NCBI RefSeq assembly: GCF_030123405.1
Contig: NZ_CP126110.1
Span: forward strand, 5,518,001-5,582,000
DNA: 64,000 nt
Origin: Neobacillus sp. WH10
GTDB lineage: Bacteria > Bacillota > Bacilli > Bacillales > Cytobacillaceae
Reading direction: 5' to 3'
Part shown: piece after piece, positions 25,606-34,540 of the stretch
How the letters are laid out: every line of letters begins with the position of its first letter
Numbering within the stretch: the first letter of the stretch is position 1
Program-made: the position numbers and the translations under genes
The notes under the pieces: model-generated
Databases searched by the model: none
Seen by the model: only the letters and a program-made list of their open reading frames with translations
Told to the model about the DNA's origin: nothing

Positions 25606-26085
25606 ATGGCAGATTATACCCTTGAAGAAAAAGACAGTTTTACCGTTTTAGGTATTGGAACTGAGCTTAAGAGCGATTACACAGACTATGCTGGCATAAA
25701 CAAGGAAAAGGCAGACTTTTGGTCAGCCGTCAAACAAGATGGAAGGCTTAGCATGTTAAAAGCCGTAGCCACAAATGACTACATTTTTACCGTAAATGAA
25801 GCCGTGAATAACAAGATGATGCATTATGCTGGCGTCATGACAGAGGCATCATTACCAGAAGCATCCAGAGTGATTCAATTTCCTAAAGGAGAATACCTGG
25901 TTGTAAAAGGGGAAGCAGCGACGGCTGGTGAATTGAGTAATATGCTTACTGGTATTGCCTTTGGTCAAGTCTTGCCAGAAGCAAAGAATTTTGCCTATGT
26001 TGGCGGACCAAATACGTCGGTTGAGATGGGGCAGCGAAACGGCTTAGTATTTGGTGAAATGTGGATTCCGGTTGTTAGGAAATAA
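25606..26085 (+). CDS. GyrI-like/AraC effector-binding-domain protein (YobU-like)
   Basis: A stand-alone GyrI-like small-molecule-binding domain of 159 residues, lacking any DNA-binding part. Such proteins bind hydrophobic compounds or modulate partner regulators. ATG 25606 is chosen over TTG 25600 because it is better placed behind AGAGGTAGG. It is divergent to the WYL regulator and followed by a second small protein, with which it forms a two-gene unit ended by a terminator. Confidence 0.75.
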   Translation: MADYTLEEKDSFTVLGIGTELKSDYTDYAGINKEKADFWSAVKQDGRLSMLKAVATNDYIFTVNEAVNNKMMHYAGVMTEASLPEASRVIQFPKGEYLVVKGEAATAGELSNMLTGIAFGQVLPEAKNFAYVGGPNTSVEMGQRNGLVFGEMWIPVVRK

Positions 26086-26107
26086 AGAAATAAAAGGAGA
26101 GATGGAA

Positions 26108-26572
26108 TTGTCCTATACCGTTGATTTTAAAAATGTGTCTACAGTTGGTTTAGAGCCTTCACCTGTAGTAGAAGCGCTTGCTGGTTTACGTGCTAATGAA
26201 GCCCGTTACTTTATGAACAAATACAAACATGAATTTACGGTTGTACCAGCTAGCGAGTCCTGCGAGACCCTTGATTATGTGAACCGAATTTTGAAAGAAG
26301 AACGTGATATTGAGTTTGCGGCCAAACCTTTAGAAACGTCACGTTTTCAAGTGGAAAATATCAAAATGGCCTACGTCTTTTATGAGGATGGTCTTTCGGT
26401 TAACGTCATGTATACGGTTGATGACCCTAAGAAGCGGGCCGTTGGTTTTAAGCTTTCTGAGGGGATGGAGGTACCAAAGGAGCTAGAAGGAAAGTTTAAG
26501 TTTGCTAGGCAGAAGTCGAAACTAGCTGGAACAATTCGGGGCTCGTATTTTGTAATTAAAGGAGAATATTAA
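26108..26572 (+). CDS. Conserved protein of unknown function, GyrI-like in context
   Basis: A soluble protein of 154 residues whose family I cannot name. It has no signal peptide or membrane span. Start choice: ATG 26102 lies only 2 bases after AGGAG (26095-26099), while TTG 26108 lies 8 bases after it, so TTG is favoured; the difference is two residues. It is cotranscribed with the GyrI-like gene (22-bp gap). The context suggests a partner or detoxifying role, but no function can be assigned. Confidence 0.7.
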   Translation: MSYTVDFKNVSTVGLEPSPVVEALAGLRANEARYFMNKYKHEFTVVPASESCETLDYVNRILKEERDIEFAAKPLETSRFQVENIKMAYVFYEDGLSVNVMYTVDDPKKRAVGFKLSEGMEVPKELEGKFKFARQKSKLAGTIRGSYFVIKGEY

Positions 26573-26712
26573 AGTAAGCAAAAGCGCAAGTGGAGGAATT
26601 TAGCCATTTTTTGTATTTGGTCATTCTTTTTCTTCATTTGGATAAGGAAATCCTGATTGAGCAAAAACAACCATCCATGCAACAAATGTTCATCTAGGGA
26701 TTCAAATAACAA

Positions 26713-26747
26713 AACAGCACCTCTCCACCAAATTAAAGGGTGCTGTT
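26713..26747 (+). terminator. Terminator of the GyrI-like unit, at the cassette edge
   Basis: AACAGCACC (26713-26721) pairs with GGTGCTGTT (26739-26747), followed by ACTTTTTT. It ends 13 bp before attachment site D. Confidence 0.85.
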
Positions 26748-26760
26748 ACTTTTTTCGCAA

Positions 26761-26790
26761 AAACCTCATTTACTTATGATACGGTTCACC
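26761..26790 (-). repeat. rlmH-end-like attachment site D (type 1)
   Basis: On the minus strand GTGAACCGTATCATAAGTAA, with the preceding AGAG, reads Arg-Gly-Glu-Pro-Tyr-His-Lys-stop, followed by ATGAGGTTTT. It is the closest copy to the genuine rlmH end: same protein, synonymous Gly and Tyr codons and identical 11 bases beyond the stop. Confidence 0.85.
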
Positions 26791-27024
26791 TCTTTAGGTA
26801 TAGAAGGAACGTTAAATAAAGGTATTTTACCTGACCCGTATAACAGTTTACGCGCATTAGTAGATAAAGATTTGAGAACTCAAGTCATAAAAGCAAATCA
26901 GACTTCGGAAAACCTAAGGAAATCAAATGTAACAGGGCAAGGGCATGAATATTGGATAGATGCTTCAACCGATTTTTCTCAGCAAGAACCAGATGCTTTG
27001 ATAAAATATTTACTAACATTGTAA
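26791..27024 (+). pseudogene. 3' remnant of an unidentified gene cut at attachment site D
   Basis: About 75 codons ending at TAA 27024 read as a soluble protein C-terminus (ending Tyr-Trp-Ile-Asp-Ala-Ser-Thr-Asp-Phe-Ser-Gln-Gln-Glu-Pro). The sense reading begins right at site D, and no ribosome site or start is present. It looks like the tail of a gene truncated by recombination at the site. Family not recognised; an alpha/beta-hydrolase tail is possible. Confidence 0.5.
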
Positions 27025-27036
27025 TAAGCCATTAAA

Positions 27037-27082
27037 AAAAGGCCAGACCCAACGAAATAAATCAATAGGAGACTGGCCTTTT
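27037..27082. terminator. Bidirectional terminator
   Basis: AAAAGGCCAG (27037-27046) pairs with CTGGCCTTTT (27073-27082); A- and T-runs on both sides serve the remnant gene and the convergent ABC module. Confidence 0.85.
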
Positions 27083-27099
27083 AATTCACCGCTAATAAC

Positions 27100-27897
27100 T
27101 TAACTAATATCTTTCCGAGAAAACTTACGAATAGCAAGAAATAAGAATCCTAACATGTATAACCCAATGTAGACAAACATCCAGACGCTCGATGGTTCAC
27201 CACTACCTGACATACTTGCACCTGACATTACATTCCCAGCAATTTGTGAATTAGGAACCATTACTCGCTCCATCGTACTGTAAATCGTTTGGAAAGGTGA
27301 AATTAGACTAATGAAAATCCCAGTTCCAATAATTGAATTTTTATTCAAGAACTGCCCAATCATTTCAACCATGCCACCTACATTTCCGAGGATGTAGATA
27401 AAAATGATTAAAATCCCGTTCGGTACTGCTTTCATAGTAACAGAACCAAAGATCGTGAGGCACAGAATCGCGATCGGAAGCAATAAATAGAGCATCCACC
27501 CAAGTAAGATTTGTGAAAAATTCAAACTAGTAAATGTGCTTAATCCAAATGCAGCTCCGATTACAAGAATTAGTATGAAAAGAATGGTTGCATAAGCGCA
27601 GGCAATTAGCACAAGTCCAAAGAACTTACCAAGAACATACTCGTATCGACGTATCGGACGTGAAAGAACACCCTGAATCAGCCCAGTTTCCATCTCTGTT
27701 GAAATCGTTCCAGAACCAAGCATAATCGTTAAAAGTGCGATTAGCATTGCTGAAAATTGAAATCCCATTTTTGATACCATTTGAAGGGCAAACAATCTAA
27801 ACTGGTCTACCGTCATCCCATGAGTAATAGATGAATTCGGAAAATAATTGACCATGATTGCCCAAAATATTAAGTATAAACCTGTAACAATTCCCAT
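27100..27897 (-). CDS. ABC transporter permease (ABC-2 type)
   Basis: Membrane protein of at least 265 residues with six spans, of the ABC-2/NatB type used for export or bacitracin/lantibiotic-type resistance. The first ATG (27897) begins inside the first hydrophobic segment. In-frame codons upstream (Leu-Ala-Ile-Leu-Thr-Ser-Thr-Leu-Gln-Glu-Ala, positions 27954 to 27898) look like the true N-terminus. They are preceded by AGGAGG and, 7 bases on, by ATC at 27957, which overlaps the stop of the ATPase gene. So translation probably starts at a rare ATC codon, or a former ATG has mutated. Confidence 0.85.
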   Translation of the reverse strand: MGIVTGLYLIFWAIMVNYFPNSSITHGMTVDQFRLFALQMVSKMGFQFSAMLIALLTIMLGSGTISTEMETGLIQGVLSRPIRRYEYVLGKFFGLVLIACAYATILFILILVIGAAFGLSTFTSLNFSQILLGWMLYLLLPIAILCLTIFGSVTMKAVPNGILIIFIYILGNVGGMVEMIGQFLNKNSIIGTGIFISLISPFQTIYSTMERVMVPNSQIAGNVMSGASMSGSGEPSSVWMFVYIGLYMLGFLFLAIRKFSRKDIS

Positions 27898-27950
27898 AAC
27901 GATAAACGTTTTTTTACGAATTGCTTCTTGTAAAGTTGAGGTAAGAATTG

Positions 27951-28898
27951 CTAAGATGGGAATCCCTCCTCACTTTGGTGAACAAAGCTAGTTGCTTCTT
28001 TCTTTGACTCACCAACTATATTCATAAATGCTGTTTCCAACGTTTCACGATGTGGTGTTAGTTCGTACAATGATGCTCCACCTGATATGAGTTTCTCTGA
28101 AATAAATGGGATATCTTCGGAACTATTTATTGTAACTGTCCAATTACTATCTTCAAGTTTTTGAAATGAAGGATATTGGTTTTGAATTTTTGCCAACAAT
28201 TCATTAGAAATACCTTTAGCGCAAACAGTTAATGTAATTTTATCCATTAATAACTCCTTCATAGGTGCAGATTTCACGACTGTACCTTTATGGATAATAG
28301 TCACGCTATCACAAACCGCTTCTACTTCGCTCAGTAGATGACTATTTAGAAAAACGGTAGTGCCTTCGTTTCTCAAGGCAATAATGATATCCCTTACAGC
28401 TTTCCGACCAATTGGATCAAGTGCGGAAGTAGGCTCATCGAGAAAAAGCAATTGAGGATTTGGTAGCAACGCACAGGCAAGGCCAATGCGCTGCTGCATT
28501 CCTTTACTGTAGGACCCGACTTTGTACTTTTCTTGTCCTTCTAATCCAACTAACTTCAGTACTCGCTTAATTTGATCGTTTTTATTCTTCAGCTTAATAA
28601 GTTGTGCATGGAAATTTAGTAAATCCAGTCCAGTCATCCAGTCTTGATATCGAAAAAGTTCGGGCAAATACCCCAGTCTTTCTCTAGCTGAGACATCTCC
28701 AAGTGGTTTTCCAAGTATCGTGCCACTTCCTGACGTCGGGAACACAAGCCCTGTTAACATTTTAATACAAGTGCTTTTACCTGCTCCGTTTCTACCAAGA
28801 AACCCATAGACTTGTCCTTCTTCTACAGCAAGATTAATTCGATCACAAGCGATCTTATTTCCATACTTTTTGGTAAGATCAACTGTTTCGATGATCAT
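27951..28898 (-). CDS. ABC transporter ATP-binding protein
   Basis: ATPase of 315 residues with Walker A Gly-Arg-Asn-Gly-Ala-Gly-Lys-Ser-Thr (35-43), signature Tyr-Ser-Lys-Gly-Met-Gln-Gln-Arg, Walker B Leu-Leu-Phe-Leu-Asp-Glu-Pro, and a C-terminal domain of about 90 residues common in bacitracin/NatA-type ATPases. Its start overlaps the stop of the upstream membrane-anchored protein gene (TAATG), and its end overlaps the beginning of the permease frame. All five genes of the module are translationally linked. Confidence 0.93.
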   Translation of the reverse strand: MIIETVDLTKKYGNKIACDRINLAVEEGQVYGFLGRNGAGKSTCIKMLTGLVFPTSGSGTILGKPLGDVSARERLGYLPELFRYQDWMTGLDLLNFHAQLIKLKNKNDQIKRVLKLVGLEGQEKYKVGSYSKGMQQRIGLACALLPNPQLLFLDEPTSALDPIGRKAVRDIIIALRNEGTTVFLNSHLLSEVEAVCDSVTIIHKGTVVKSAPMKELLMDKITLTVCAKGISNELLAKIQNQYPSFQKLEDSNWTVTINSSEDIPFISEKLISGGASLYELTPHRETLETAFMNIVGESKKEATSFVHQSEEGFPS

Positions 28899-29932
28899 TA
28901 ACGTACACTCCTTGCAATTTCAGAAAGCTTTGCATCCGATTTATTACCAATTAAGCCATATAAGTTTCCATCTTTTGTCCAAAGCAAGATTGATGCATTA
29001 TCCATATTCGGCATTTCTTTCAAAGCCTTATGATGTGCTTCTTTCAGTGCTGCAAATTTTGCTTCACCATATTTTGCAATAAATTTTTTATTCATTTCAT
29101 CTACTTTTGCTTGATGATCTGCTGGTAATGATGCGTCCTTCTTCACTTCCTGGTGTTTGTATGAATCATTCATTTTCATACCTTCTGGCATATTACCAGT
29201 TAATGATTTTAAATCAGACAAAGTGTAGATATAACCACTTTTTCCGCCTAAATCCACTTCTCTCCCAAACCCTTGAAGGACAGGAAGATAGATGTCAGTA
29301 CTGTTTTCTTCAATGTCAGACAATTCACTATGTAAATGTGAAGGTATTAAAGGTAGATTTAACATCACATCACGCAGTTCATTTTTAGCTGCTTTTGGTC
29401 CATCTAAATATGATTTCTGTGTCGCGAAAAATAGCATGTCATCGTACTGAACAAACGCAGCGGCAGAAGATTTCATGTTCAGTTCAACATTGTTCAATTT
29501 GTTTGAGAGTTTTTTAGGACTTTTTAGAGCAGTTAACATTTCGTTTGCAGCATCTACGTTTACAATGAATTTCATTTCACTAGCATCCATCGCTGAAATT
29601 TTCGGATTTTGCGATTCAAATGCTTTTGGTAAACGTAATTTGAATGCTTCAAATTCTTCAGCAGCTTTCAATTGCTTCATTTCAGGTTTCGGTTCAGAAA
29701 CAACATTGATTACCGGCTCGTGGCTAAACATTTGGCCTTTTAAATCCTCTTTCAATTGAGAGAATGTTTGCATGCCTTCTTGAATATCAGCCATACTAAT
29801 TTCAATAGTTTTGACATTACTTACGCGGAAAATAGACAAAGCATCCAGTGCGAAAGATTGTACTGGTTTAACGAATGCAACTGAGGCAACTGCAACAGTA
29901 ATCACACCAATAATAAAGATATTTCTTTTCAT
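28898..29932 (-). CDS. Membrane-anchored extracytoplasmic protein of the ABC module, DUF4367-like end
   Basis: Protein of 344 residues with one N-terminal hydrophobic segment (about 4-26) and the rest outside. The C-terminus (Leu-Leu-Trp-Thr-Lys-Asp-Gly-Asn-Leu-Tyr-Gly-Leu-Ile-Gly) resembles DUF4367/OutM-like domains of surface sensor proteins. GTG 29965 opens the frame, but ATG 29932 behind AAGGGAG starts directly before the signal anchor and is preferred. It lies between the sensor kinase and the ATPase and may act as a substrate-sensing accessory. Function unproven. Confidence 0.7.
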   Translation of the reverse strand: MKRNIFIIGVITVAVASVAFVKPVQSFALDALSIFRVSNVKTIEISMADIQEGMQTFSQLKEDLKGQMFSHEPVINVVSEPKPEMKQLKAAEEFEAFKLRLPKAFESQNPKISAMDASEMKFIVNVDAANEMLTALKSPKKLSNKLNNVELNMKSSAAAFVQYDDMLFFATQKSYLDGPKAAKNELRDVMLNLPLIPSHLHSELSDIEENSTDIYLPVLQGFGREVDLGGKSGYIYTLSDLKSLTGNMPEGMKMNDSYKHQEVKKDASLPADHQAKVDEMNKKFIAKYGEAKFAALKEAHHKALKEMPNMDNASILLWTKDGNLYGLIGNKSDAKLSEIARSVR

Positions 29933-30026
29933 CTTTAGTAGCTCCCTTCTACCTTTTTTATTCACATTATTTATACAGTAAGATTATGACCTCAATATGA
30001 CTTGTCCTTAACATTTCTAGTCCACT

Positions 30027-31082
30027 TTATTCATTATGCACCGGTAGATTCACTTCAAAGGTTGTCCCTCTGCCGAGTTCGCTGATAAACTTAATATCTC
30101 CCCCACAAATTTCGACGATTTTTTTCACTATGGCAAGCCCTAGACCACTTCCCTCTTTCGAATGTGACTTATCAGCTTGAAAGAATTTTTCATAAATACG
30201 GACCTGATTTTGTTTGCTAATACCGATTCCTTGGTCTTTTATTTCCACATAGATATGGCTCGGAAATTTCTTCGCTTTGATAAAAATTTGTCCCATTTCT
30301 GTTGAAAATTTTATCGCATTCTCAATCAAATTCAGCCAAATTTGTTGGATTAGTGCTTCATCGCCTGTAAAGGTAATTGAATCCAAATCAATATTAAGCA
30401 CTAAGTTTTTCCTCGACCATTTTTCTTCTAATAGAACGATTGTTTTTCGAATTTGTTCATCAAGGGAAAAGGGTTTTACACTTTCAGGTATCAATTGGTG
30501 GTCCAGCTTCGTAAGTCGCAACATATTAGAGCTCAAATGACTTAAGCGCTTTGTTTCTTCAATAATGATATTTGTATAGGTTTGGAAGTTCTCATCCGAT
30601 AAATTTTTATCCTGCAACAGCTCTGCAAAACCCTGAATGGAAGCAATCGGGGTTTTGAATTCATGCGACACATTACTAATAAAGTCTTTTCGGAGATATT
30701 CCATATTGTTTAGCTCTTGTGTCATCATGTTAAAATTTTTTGCTAATGTACCAATTTCATCGTCACTTTGCTGCATTACTTTGATTGAGAAATTACCCTT
30801 TGAAACGGCTTTTGCTGCTTCGCTAATTCGGATAATTGGCCCAGTAATTTTTCGCATAGCAGTATATAATAGTGTACTTCCCAGTGCCATACAAAGGAAA
30901 AAAGACAGAAACATTAGACTACTGAAAATCTCGTGCGATTCTCGGATGTTCATGTTTTTGTCGAAGGAAACTAAGTACAAAATGGTTGTGATGGCAGTAG
31001 AAACAAAGCAAGAGAAAAACAGAATTCCAATAGCAATCAATGTCCCCTTTGCACGAATCGATTTCGAAATTTTACTCATCAT
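30027..31082 (-). CDS. Sensor histidine kinase
   Basis: Kinase of 351 residues with two spans (about 15-38 and 56-76) separated by only some 17 residues, then HAMP, HisKA with His140 (Asn-Val-Ser-His-Glu-Phe-Lys-Thr-Pro), and HATPase_c. The very short outer loop is typical of kinases that sense envelope stress or an associated ABC transporter rather than a soluble ligand. It overlaps the regulator gene by 11 bases. Confidence 0.93.
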   Translation of the reverse strand: MMSKISKSIRAKGTLIAIGILFFSCFVSTAITTILYLVSFDKNMNIRESHEIFSSLMFLSFFLCMALGSTLLYTAMRKITGPIIRISEAAKAVSKGNFSIKVMQQSDDEIGTLAKNFNMMTQELNNMEYLRKDFISNVSHEFKTPIASIQGFAELLQDKNLSDENFQTYTNIIIEETKRLSHLSSNMLRLTKLDHQLIPESVKPFSLDEQIRKTIVLLEEKWSRKNLVLNIDLDSITFTGDEALIQQIWLNLIENAIKFSTEMGQIFIKAKKFPSHIYVEIKDQGIGISKQNQVRIYEKFFQADKSHSKEGSGLGLAIVKKIVEICGGDIKFISELGRGTTFEVNLPVHNE

Positions 31083-31752
31083 CCATTTTCACCGCCTTAT
31101 AACCGAGTCCCCGAATTGTTACAATTTTAAACTCGGGTCTGTTGTCAAATTTTTTACGCAGCTTTTTAATATGGCTATCCACTGTTCGTTCGTCTGAATC
31201 AGAGTCCATTCCCCATATTTCAGACATCAGCTGCTCCCTTGTGAAGATTTGTTTTGGATAGCTGAGCAATTTAAAAAGTAAGAGAAACTCTTTTTTCGGC
31301 AATTCGACCGCTATGTCTGGGCCAGAAACTGTCAAAGTATCGTAGTCCAATACGATTTCTCCAATCAAAATTTTATGTTCATTCGTAATCTTGGCACGTC
31401 TTAAAAGAGCTGCCACCCTAAGAATCATTTCATTCATGTCAATCGGCTTTACCATATAGTCATCGGTGCCCAAATGAAAGCCTCTTTCCTTGTCCTCAAA
31501 GCCTTCTTTAGCTGTCACTACTAGAATTGGCATATTGAAATTTGCTTCCCGAAGAGCTTCAATCAGTTCGAAGCCATCCATCTTAGGCATCATGATGTCA
31601 CTGATCATCAAATCGACCTGAAAGCTCTCTAATAGGCGAAGTGCTTCTTGCCCATTTTCTGCTTGCAGCACTTTGTAACCGGCCCGCTCAAGTCGCGATT
31701 TCATTAGAAGAAGTAAATTTTTATTGTCCTCGACTACTAAAATTTGAAACAT
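31072..31752 (-). CDS. OmpR-family response regulator
   Basis: Regulator of 226 residues: receiver with phospho-acceptor Asp52 (Met-Ile-Ser-Asp-Ile-Met-Met-Pro) and C-terminal winged-helix domain with Arg-Thr-Val-Asp-Ser-His-Ile. The frame is open to 31794, but ATG 31752 begins the canonical receiver strand and follows AAAGGTTGG. First gene of the regulator-kinase-anchored protein-ABC module; autoregulation is likely. Confidence 0.94.
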   Translation of the reverse strand: MFQILVVEDNKNLLLLMKSRLERAGYKVLQAENGQEALRLLESFQVDLMISDIMMPKMDGFELIEALREANFNMPILVVTAKEGFEDKERGFHLGTDDYMVKPIDMNEMILRVAALLRRAKITNEHKILIGEIVLDYDTLTVSGPDIAVELPKKEFLLLFKLLSYPKQIFTREQLMSEIWGMDSDSDERTVDSHIKKLRKKFDNRPEFKIVTIRGLGYKAVKMDDE

Positions 31753-31898
31753 ACGAAACCAACCTTTACTTGTTAATTTTATTGCTGCTATCATTTTTTT
31801 AATTTGAATATAAAATAGTCTACCAAAATTAGATGTACTCTTTATGACTTTTAAAATCTTTTCACAGAGATGTTGTTATTAGGCTAAAAGTTCATTGA

Positions 31899-32975
31899 TT
31901 ACAGCCAATGCAAAGACTTATATCAGATGTTGATAAGGCTAAATTTCAAGCTGTACTTGTATGGAAAATTTCACGCCTTTCACGTAATATGTTGGATACT
32001 CTTGTGCTACTAGATAAGTTCGAAGAGTATGATGTGAAATTTATATCCTACTCTGAGAATTTTGATACATCGAGCCCAAACGGCAAACTGATCGTCCAAC
32101 TGATGGCTTCGATTGCAGAAATGGAGCGAAATACACTTTCAGAAAACGTTAAGCTCGGAATGAAACAGAGGGCATTAGAAGGCTCCTGAAACGGTGGTTG
32201 TGTGTTTGGATACGACACGATTGAGAAGGAGCTTGTTATCAATCCGAAGGAAGCAGAAGTAGTGCTACTAATTTATCATCTATACTCCAATGGAAAAGGA
32301 TTAAAAGCACTTGCTAACCACCTTAAAAAAGCAGGATACCAAACTAAACATAATCGTCAGTTTTCCATCAATGGTGTAGCAACAATCTTAGATAATGTTA
32401 TTTATAACGGTAAAAATAGTTGGTTAAAAATTGAAAATTGGGATACGAAGCGGAGAAAAGGAAAGAATCCTAACCCAATCCTTGTAGAAGGACAGCATGA
32501 GGCCACTATTTCAGATGAAGTTTACAGGATCGCTATTTAGAAGCATTCGAACAAAAAACCTTTCCTATAATGGTTTTCAAGAAAGGTTACAGAAGGTTTC
32601 TAATGAAAAAACAACGTTAGAACAAAAGAAAAACGAAATAACCGTACTTTTAAGCTCTTCTGATGCAAAAATTATTCAACCAGAACTAATCCAAATTCTC
32701 TTAGAACAATTTCTTTTAGTCTATAAACAAGCATCGAGAGACAGGCAAAAACATTTGCTCCAACTCTTACTTCAAAAAATTACAATTAAACATCCAAATG
32801 GTCAATCACGTACGGTTGATACTATTGAAATCGAATTTGATTTTTCAGAGGTCAACATTTCCAAGACCTTTACACTTATCCACATGTTGTATCGAAAAAC
32901 GGATAATGAAGATAGCTATTCACAGCCAATACCCGCTTCTGACAACAAAATACCACCTTATTTACAACTTTTTTT
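31899..32975 (+). pseudogene. Large serine recombinase, decayed (copy 1)
   Basis: The sense reading begins inside the resolvase catalytic domain (Ser-Arg-Leu-Ser-Arg near 31978) and lacks the N-terminal segment with the catalytic serine. An in-frame TGA at 32187 stands where relatives have Trp (Gly-x-Trp-Asn-Gly-Gly), then the recombinase domain continues to 32540. The frame then shifts, and the zinc-ribbon region is missing; a C-terminal coiled-coil region follows (32540-32950). The 3' end runs up to attachment site E, as integrase genes often end near their attachment site. It cannot be active. It may be the remains of the enzyme that targeted the rlmH end. Confidence 0.8.
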
Positions 32976-32976
32976 G

Positions 32977-33022
32977 CCTCTATTTGTGATACGGTTCACC
33001 GCAACACATCTAAATGAGGTTT
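32977..33022 (-). repeat. rlmH-end-like attachment site E (type 2)
   Basis: On the minus strand GGTGAACCGTATCACAAATAG reads Gly-Glu-Pro-Tyr-His-Lys-stop, preceded by CCTCATTTAGATGTGTT and followed by AGGC. The outer parts form CCTCTATTT/AAATGAGG inverted arms. It lies at the end of recombinase copy 1. Confidence 0.75.
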
Positions 33023-33267
33023 TTATTTCTTTTCTATTCTCTTTTCATTGTTATACTATTTCTATATAAATTAGTATCGTAATAAACAAGTTCAAATGTA
33101 TCTCTACTGGTTACATAAATAATGAAGTTTCTTTAGAATGGTTCCTCAGAAATTGTATTACCATCTGCATCAGAAGGTGTCGGATATAAGTAAAGCTTAT
33201 ATGCATTTTCGTCAAGATATTCTATTTATAATTTACAAGACCTGGAATTTAATTGACTTTTAAGATA

Positions 33268-34030
33268 TTATATGTCCTTCGTAAAGTTACCCTCTTTGGA
33301 AAAGTACATACTTGCTAATAATAGAGAACCATTCTTCAAGTAATCTTCATATGCTGCCCATTTCCCTTCTAAAAGAGGTACTTTTACAATTTTATCTTTA
33401 TTCATGCCTACATTGATTCTAGCAACAACATCTTTTATTAGTTTTTTGCTATTTGCAAGAGTGGCAATTCTGTTAATTACAAATTCATCTGCATACTCAG
33501 TTCTTGCTCCATTTTAGTTGCAGGCGACAGTTCCTTTGTTTTTCCATGCCCCACACAATAATACTTAAGGACCCGCTTAAAGCCATCCTTGTTTCTGTTA
33601 GTAGTTCTTCCTAGAACCATTCCAGCTCCACAGGCAGGGCACTTCATTAGACCCGTAAGAGGAAACTCACCGCTATTAATCCTATTTGGTCTGTAGCTCC
33701 GATTTTTTAGAAGGGACTGTGCCTTTTCCCAGATTTCATTTGAAATAATTGGCTCTTGATGCCCTTTTACTAACACTGGGTCTGGGTTAATATTATTTCT
33801 TCTTTTTGAATTCCAATCTCTTCGGACATTTTATCGGATGAAACCATTATAAACTGGATTAGATAAGATGGTCTTAATAGTATTAATCGCAAATAATCCA
33901 CCTTTTTGCTACGATGTCCATCTTTGTTAACTGTGTTGGCAATCGACTATTAACCATGGCCCTTTGTGTAAAGCTCAAAAATTCGTCTAACGGTTTGAGC
34001 TTCATTTTCGATAATTACAAGTTAGTTGCA
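33268..34030 (-). pseudogene. Large serine recombinase, decayed (copy 2)
   Basis: Reading leftward from about 34030, pieces of one protein appear in changing frames: Ile-Ile-Glu-Asn-Glu-Ala-Gln-Thr-Val-Arg-Arg-Ile-Phe-Glu-Leu-Tyr of the recombinase domain, then Asn-Pro-Val-Tyr-Asn-Gly, then an intact 99-codon piece (33776-33477) with the zinc-ribbon pair Cys-Pro-Ala-Cys and a later Cys, then Tyr-Ala-Asp-Glu-Phe-Val-Ile-Asn-Arg-Ile to TAA 33268. The catalytic N-terminal domain is absent. It is oriented opposite to copy 1. Confidence 0.8.
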
Positions 34031-34158
34031 GGTTTAATTTTTAAAAAACAGCCTTTATTTATGGTTTGGTTTCCCCTATTGCATTTTTTTGTGTTCCATT
34101 TAAAATAGGTGTATATTTATTTATAATTTTCGTATTAGCTTGGAAAGGGAATTTAGGC

Positions 34159-34452
34159 ATGATTAATAACGCAGATGTTATAGAGAGATTGGGTTCACTG
34201 GTTGGGAAGGAACTGACAAATGTTACTCTTCACGAAGTGATTTTTTGTGAAGATAAACATAAGAAAATTCTAGTTCGATTCAACCTTGGTAAGCATACCT
34301 ATATTCATTATAAGATTAATAAACAAAACTTAGATACATATGCTGACATTTTGATTTCAGGTAATCCGAATACTTTTCGAATTGATGTAGAAGAGAAGGA
34401 TGGAAGTATCATTGTGATTTCCGCCCCGAGGGTCTCTTATCAATACTTATAG
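34159..34452 (+). CDS. Small conserved hypothetical protein
   Basis: A soluble acidic/basic protein of 97 residues, no signal or membrane segment and no motif I recognise. A start at 34066 would add a hydrophobic leader, but ATG 34159 follows AAAGGGAA and gives a globular protein. It is followed by a strong terminator and lies in the decayed cassette next to rlmH. Function unknown. Confidence 0.6.
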   Translation: MINNADVIERLGSLVGKELTNVTLHEVIFCEDKHKKILVRFNLGKHTYIHYKINKQNLDTYADILISGNPNTFRIDVEEKDGSIIVISAPRVSYQYL

Positions 34453-34457
34453 CTTCC

Positions 34458-34490
34458 AAAAGCCGTTTTCCGTATAGGAGAGCGGCTTTT
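34458..34490 (+). terminator. Terminator of the small hypothetical gene
   Basis: AAAAGCCG (34458-34465) pairs with CGGCTTTT (34483-34490), followed by TTT. Confidence 0.85.
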
Positions 34491-34540
34491 TTTCACTAAG
34501 TTAATAAGAGCTTTGTCGGCTTGGATATAGAAGACTTAAA

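Larger units (their letters stand above)
24291..26790. mobile_element. Putative rlmH-targeted mini-cassette 2 (WYL regulator and two effector-like proteins)
   Basis: A 2.45-kb segment between site C (type 2) and site D (type 1), with inverted ends AAACCTCATTTA and TAAATGAGGTTT read on the minus strand. It carries three genes and a terminator and no recombinase. The clean fit of gene content between the two sites supports it as one unit; mobility is inference. Confidence 0.55.

Noticed and set aside
32187..32189. TGA in the recombinase as a recoded (selenocysteine or read-through) codon
   Set aside because: The gene also lacks its N-terminus and has a later frameshift and deletion; simple decay explains the stop.
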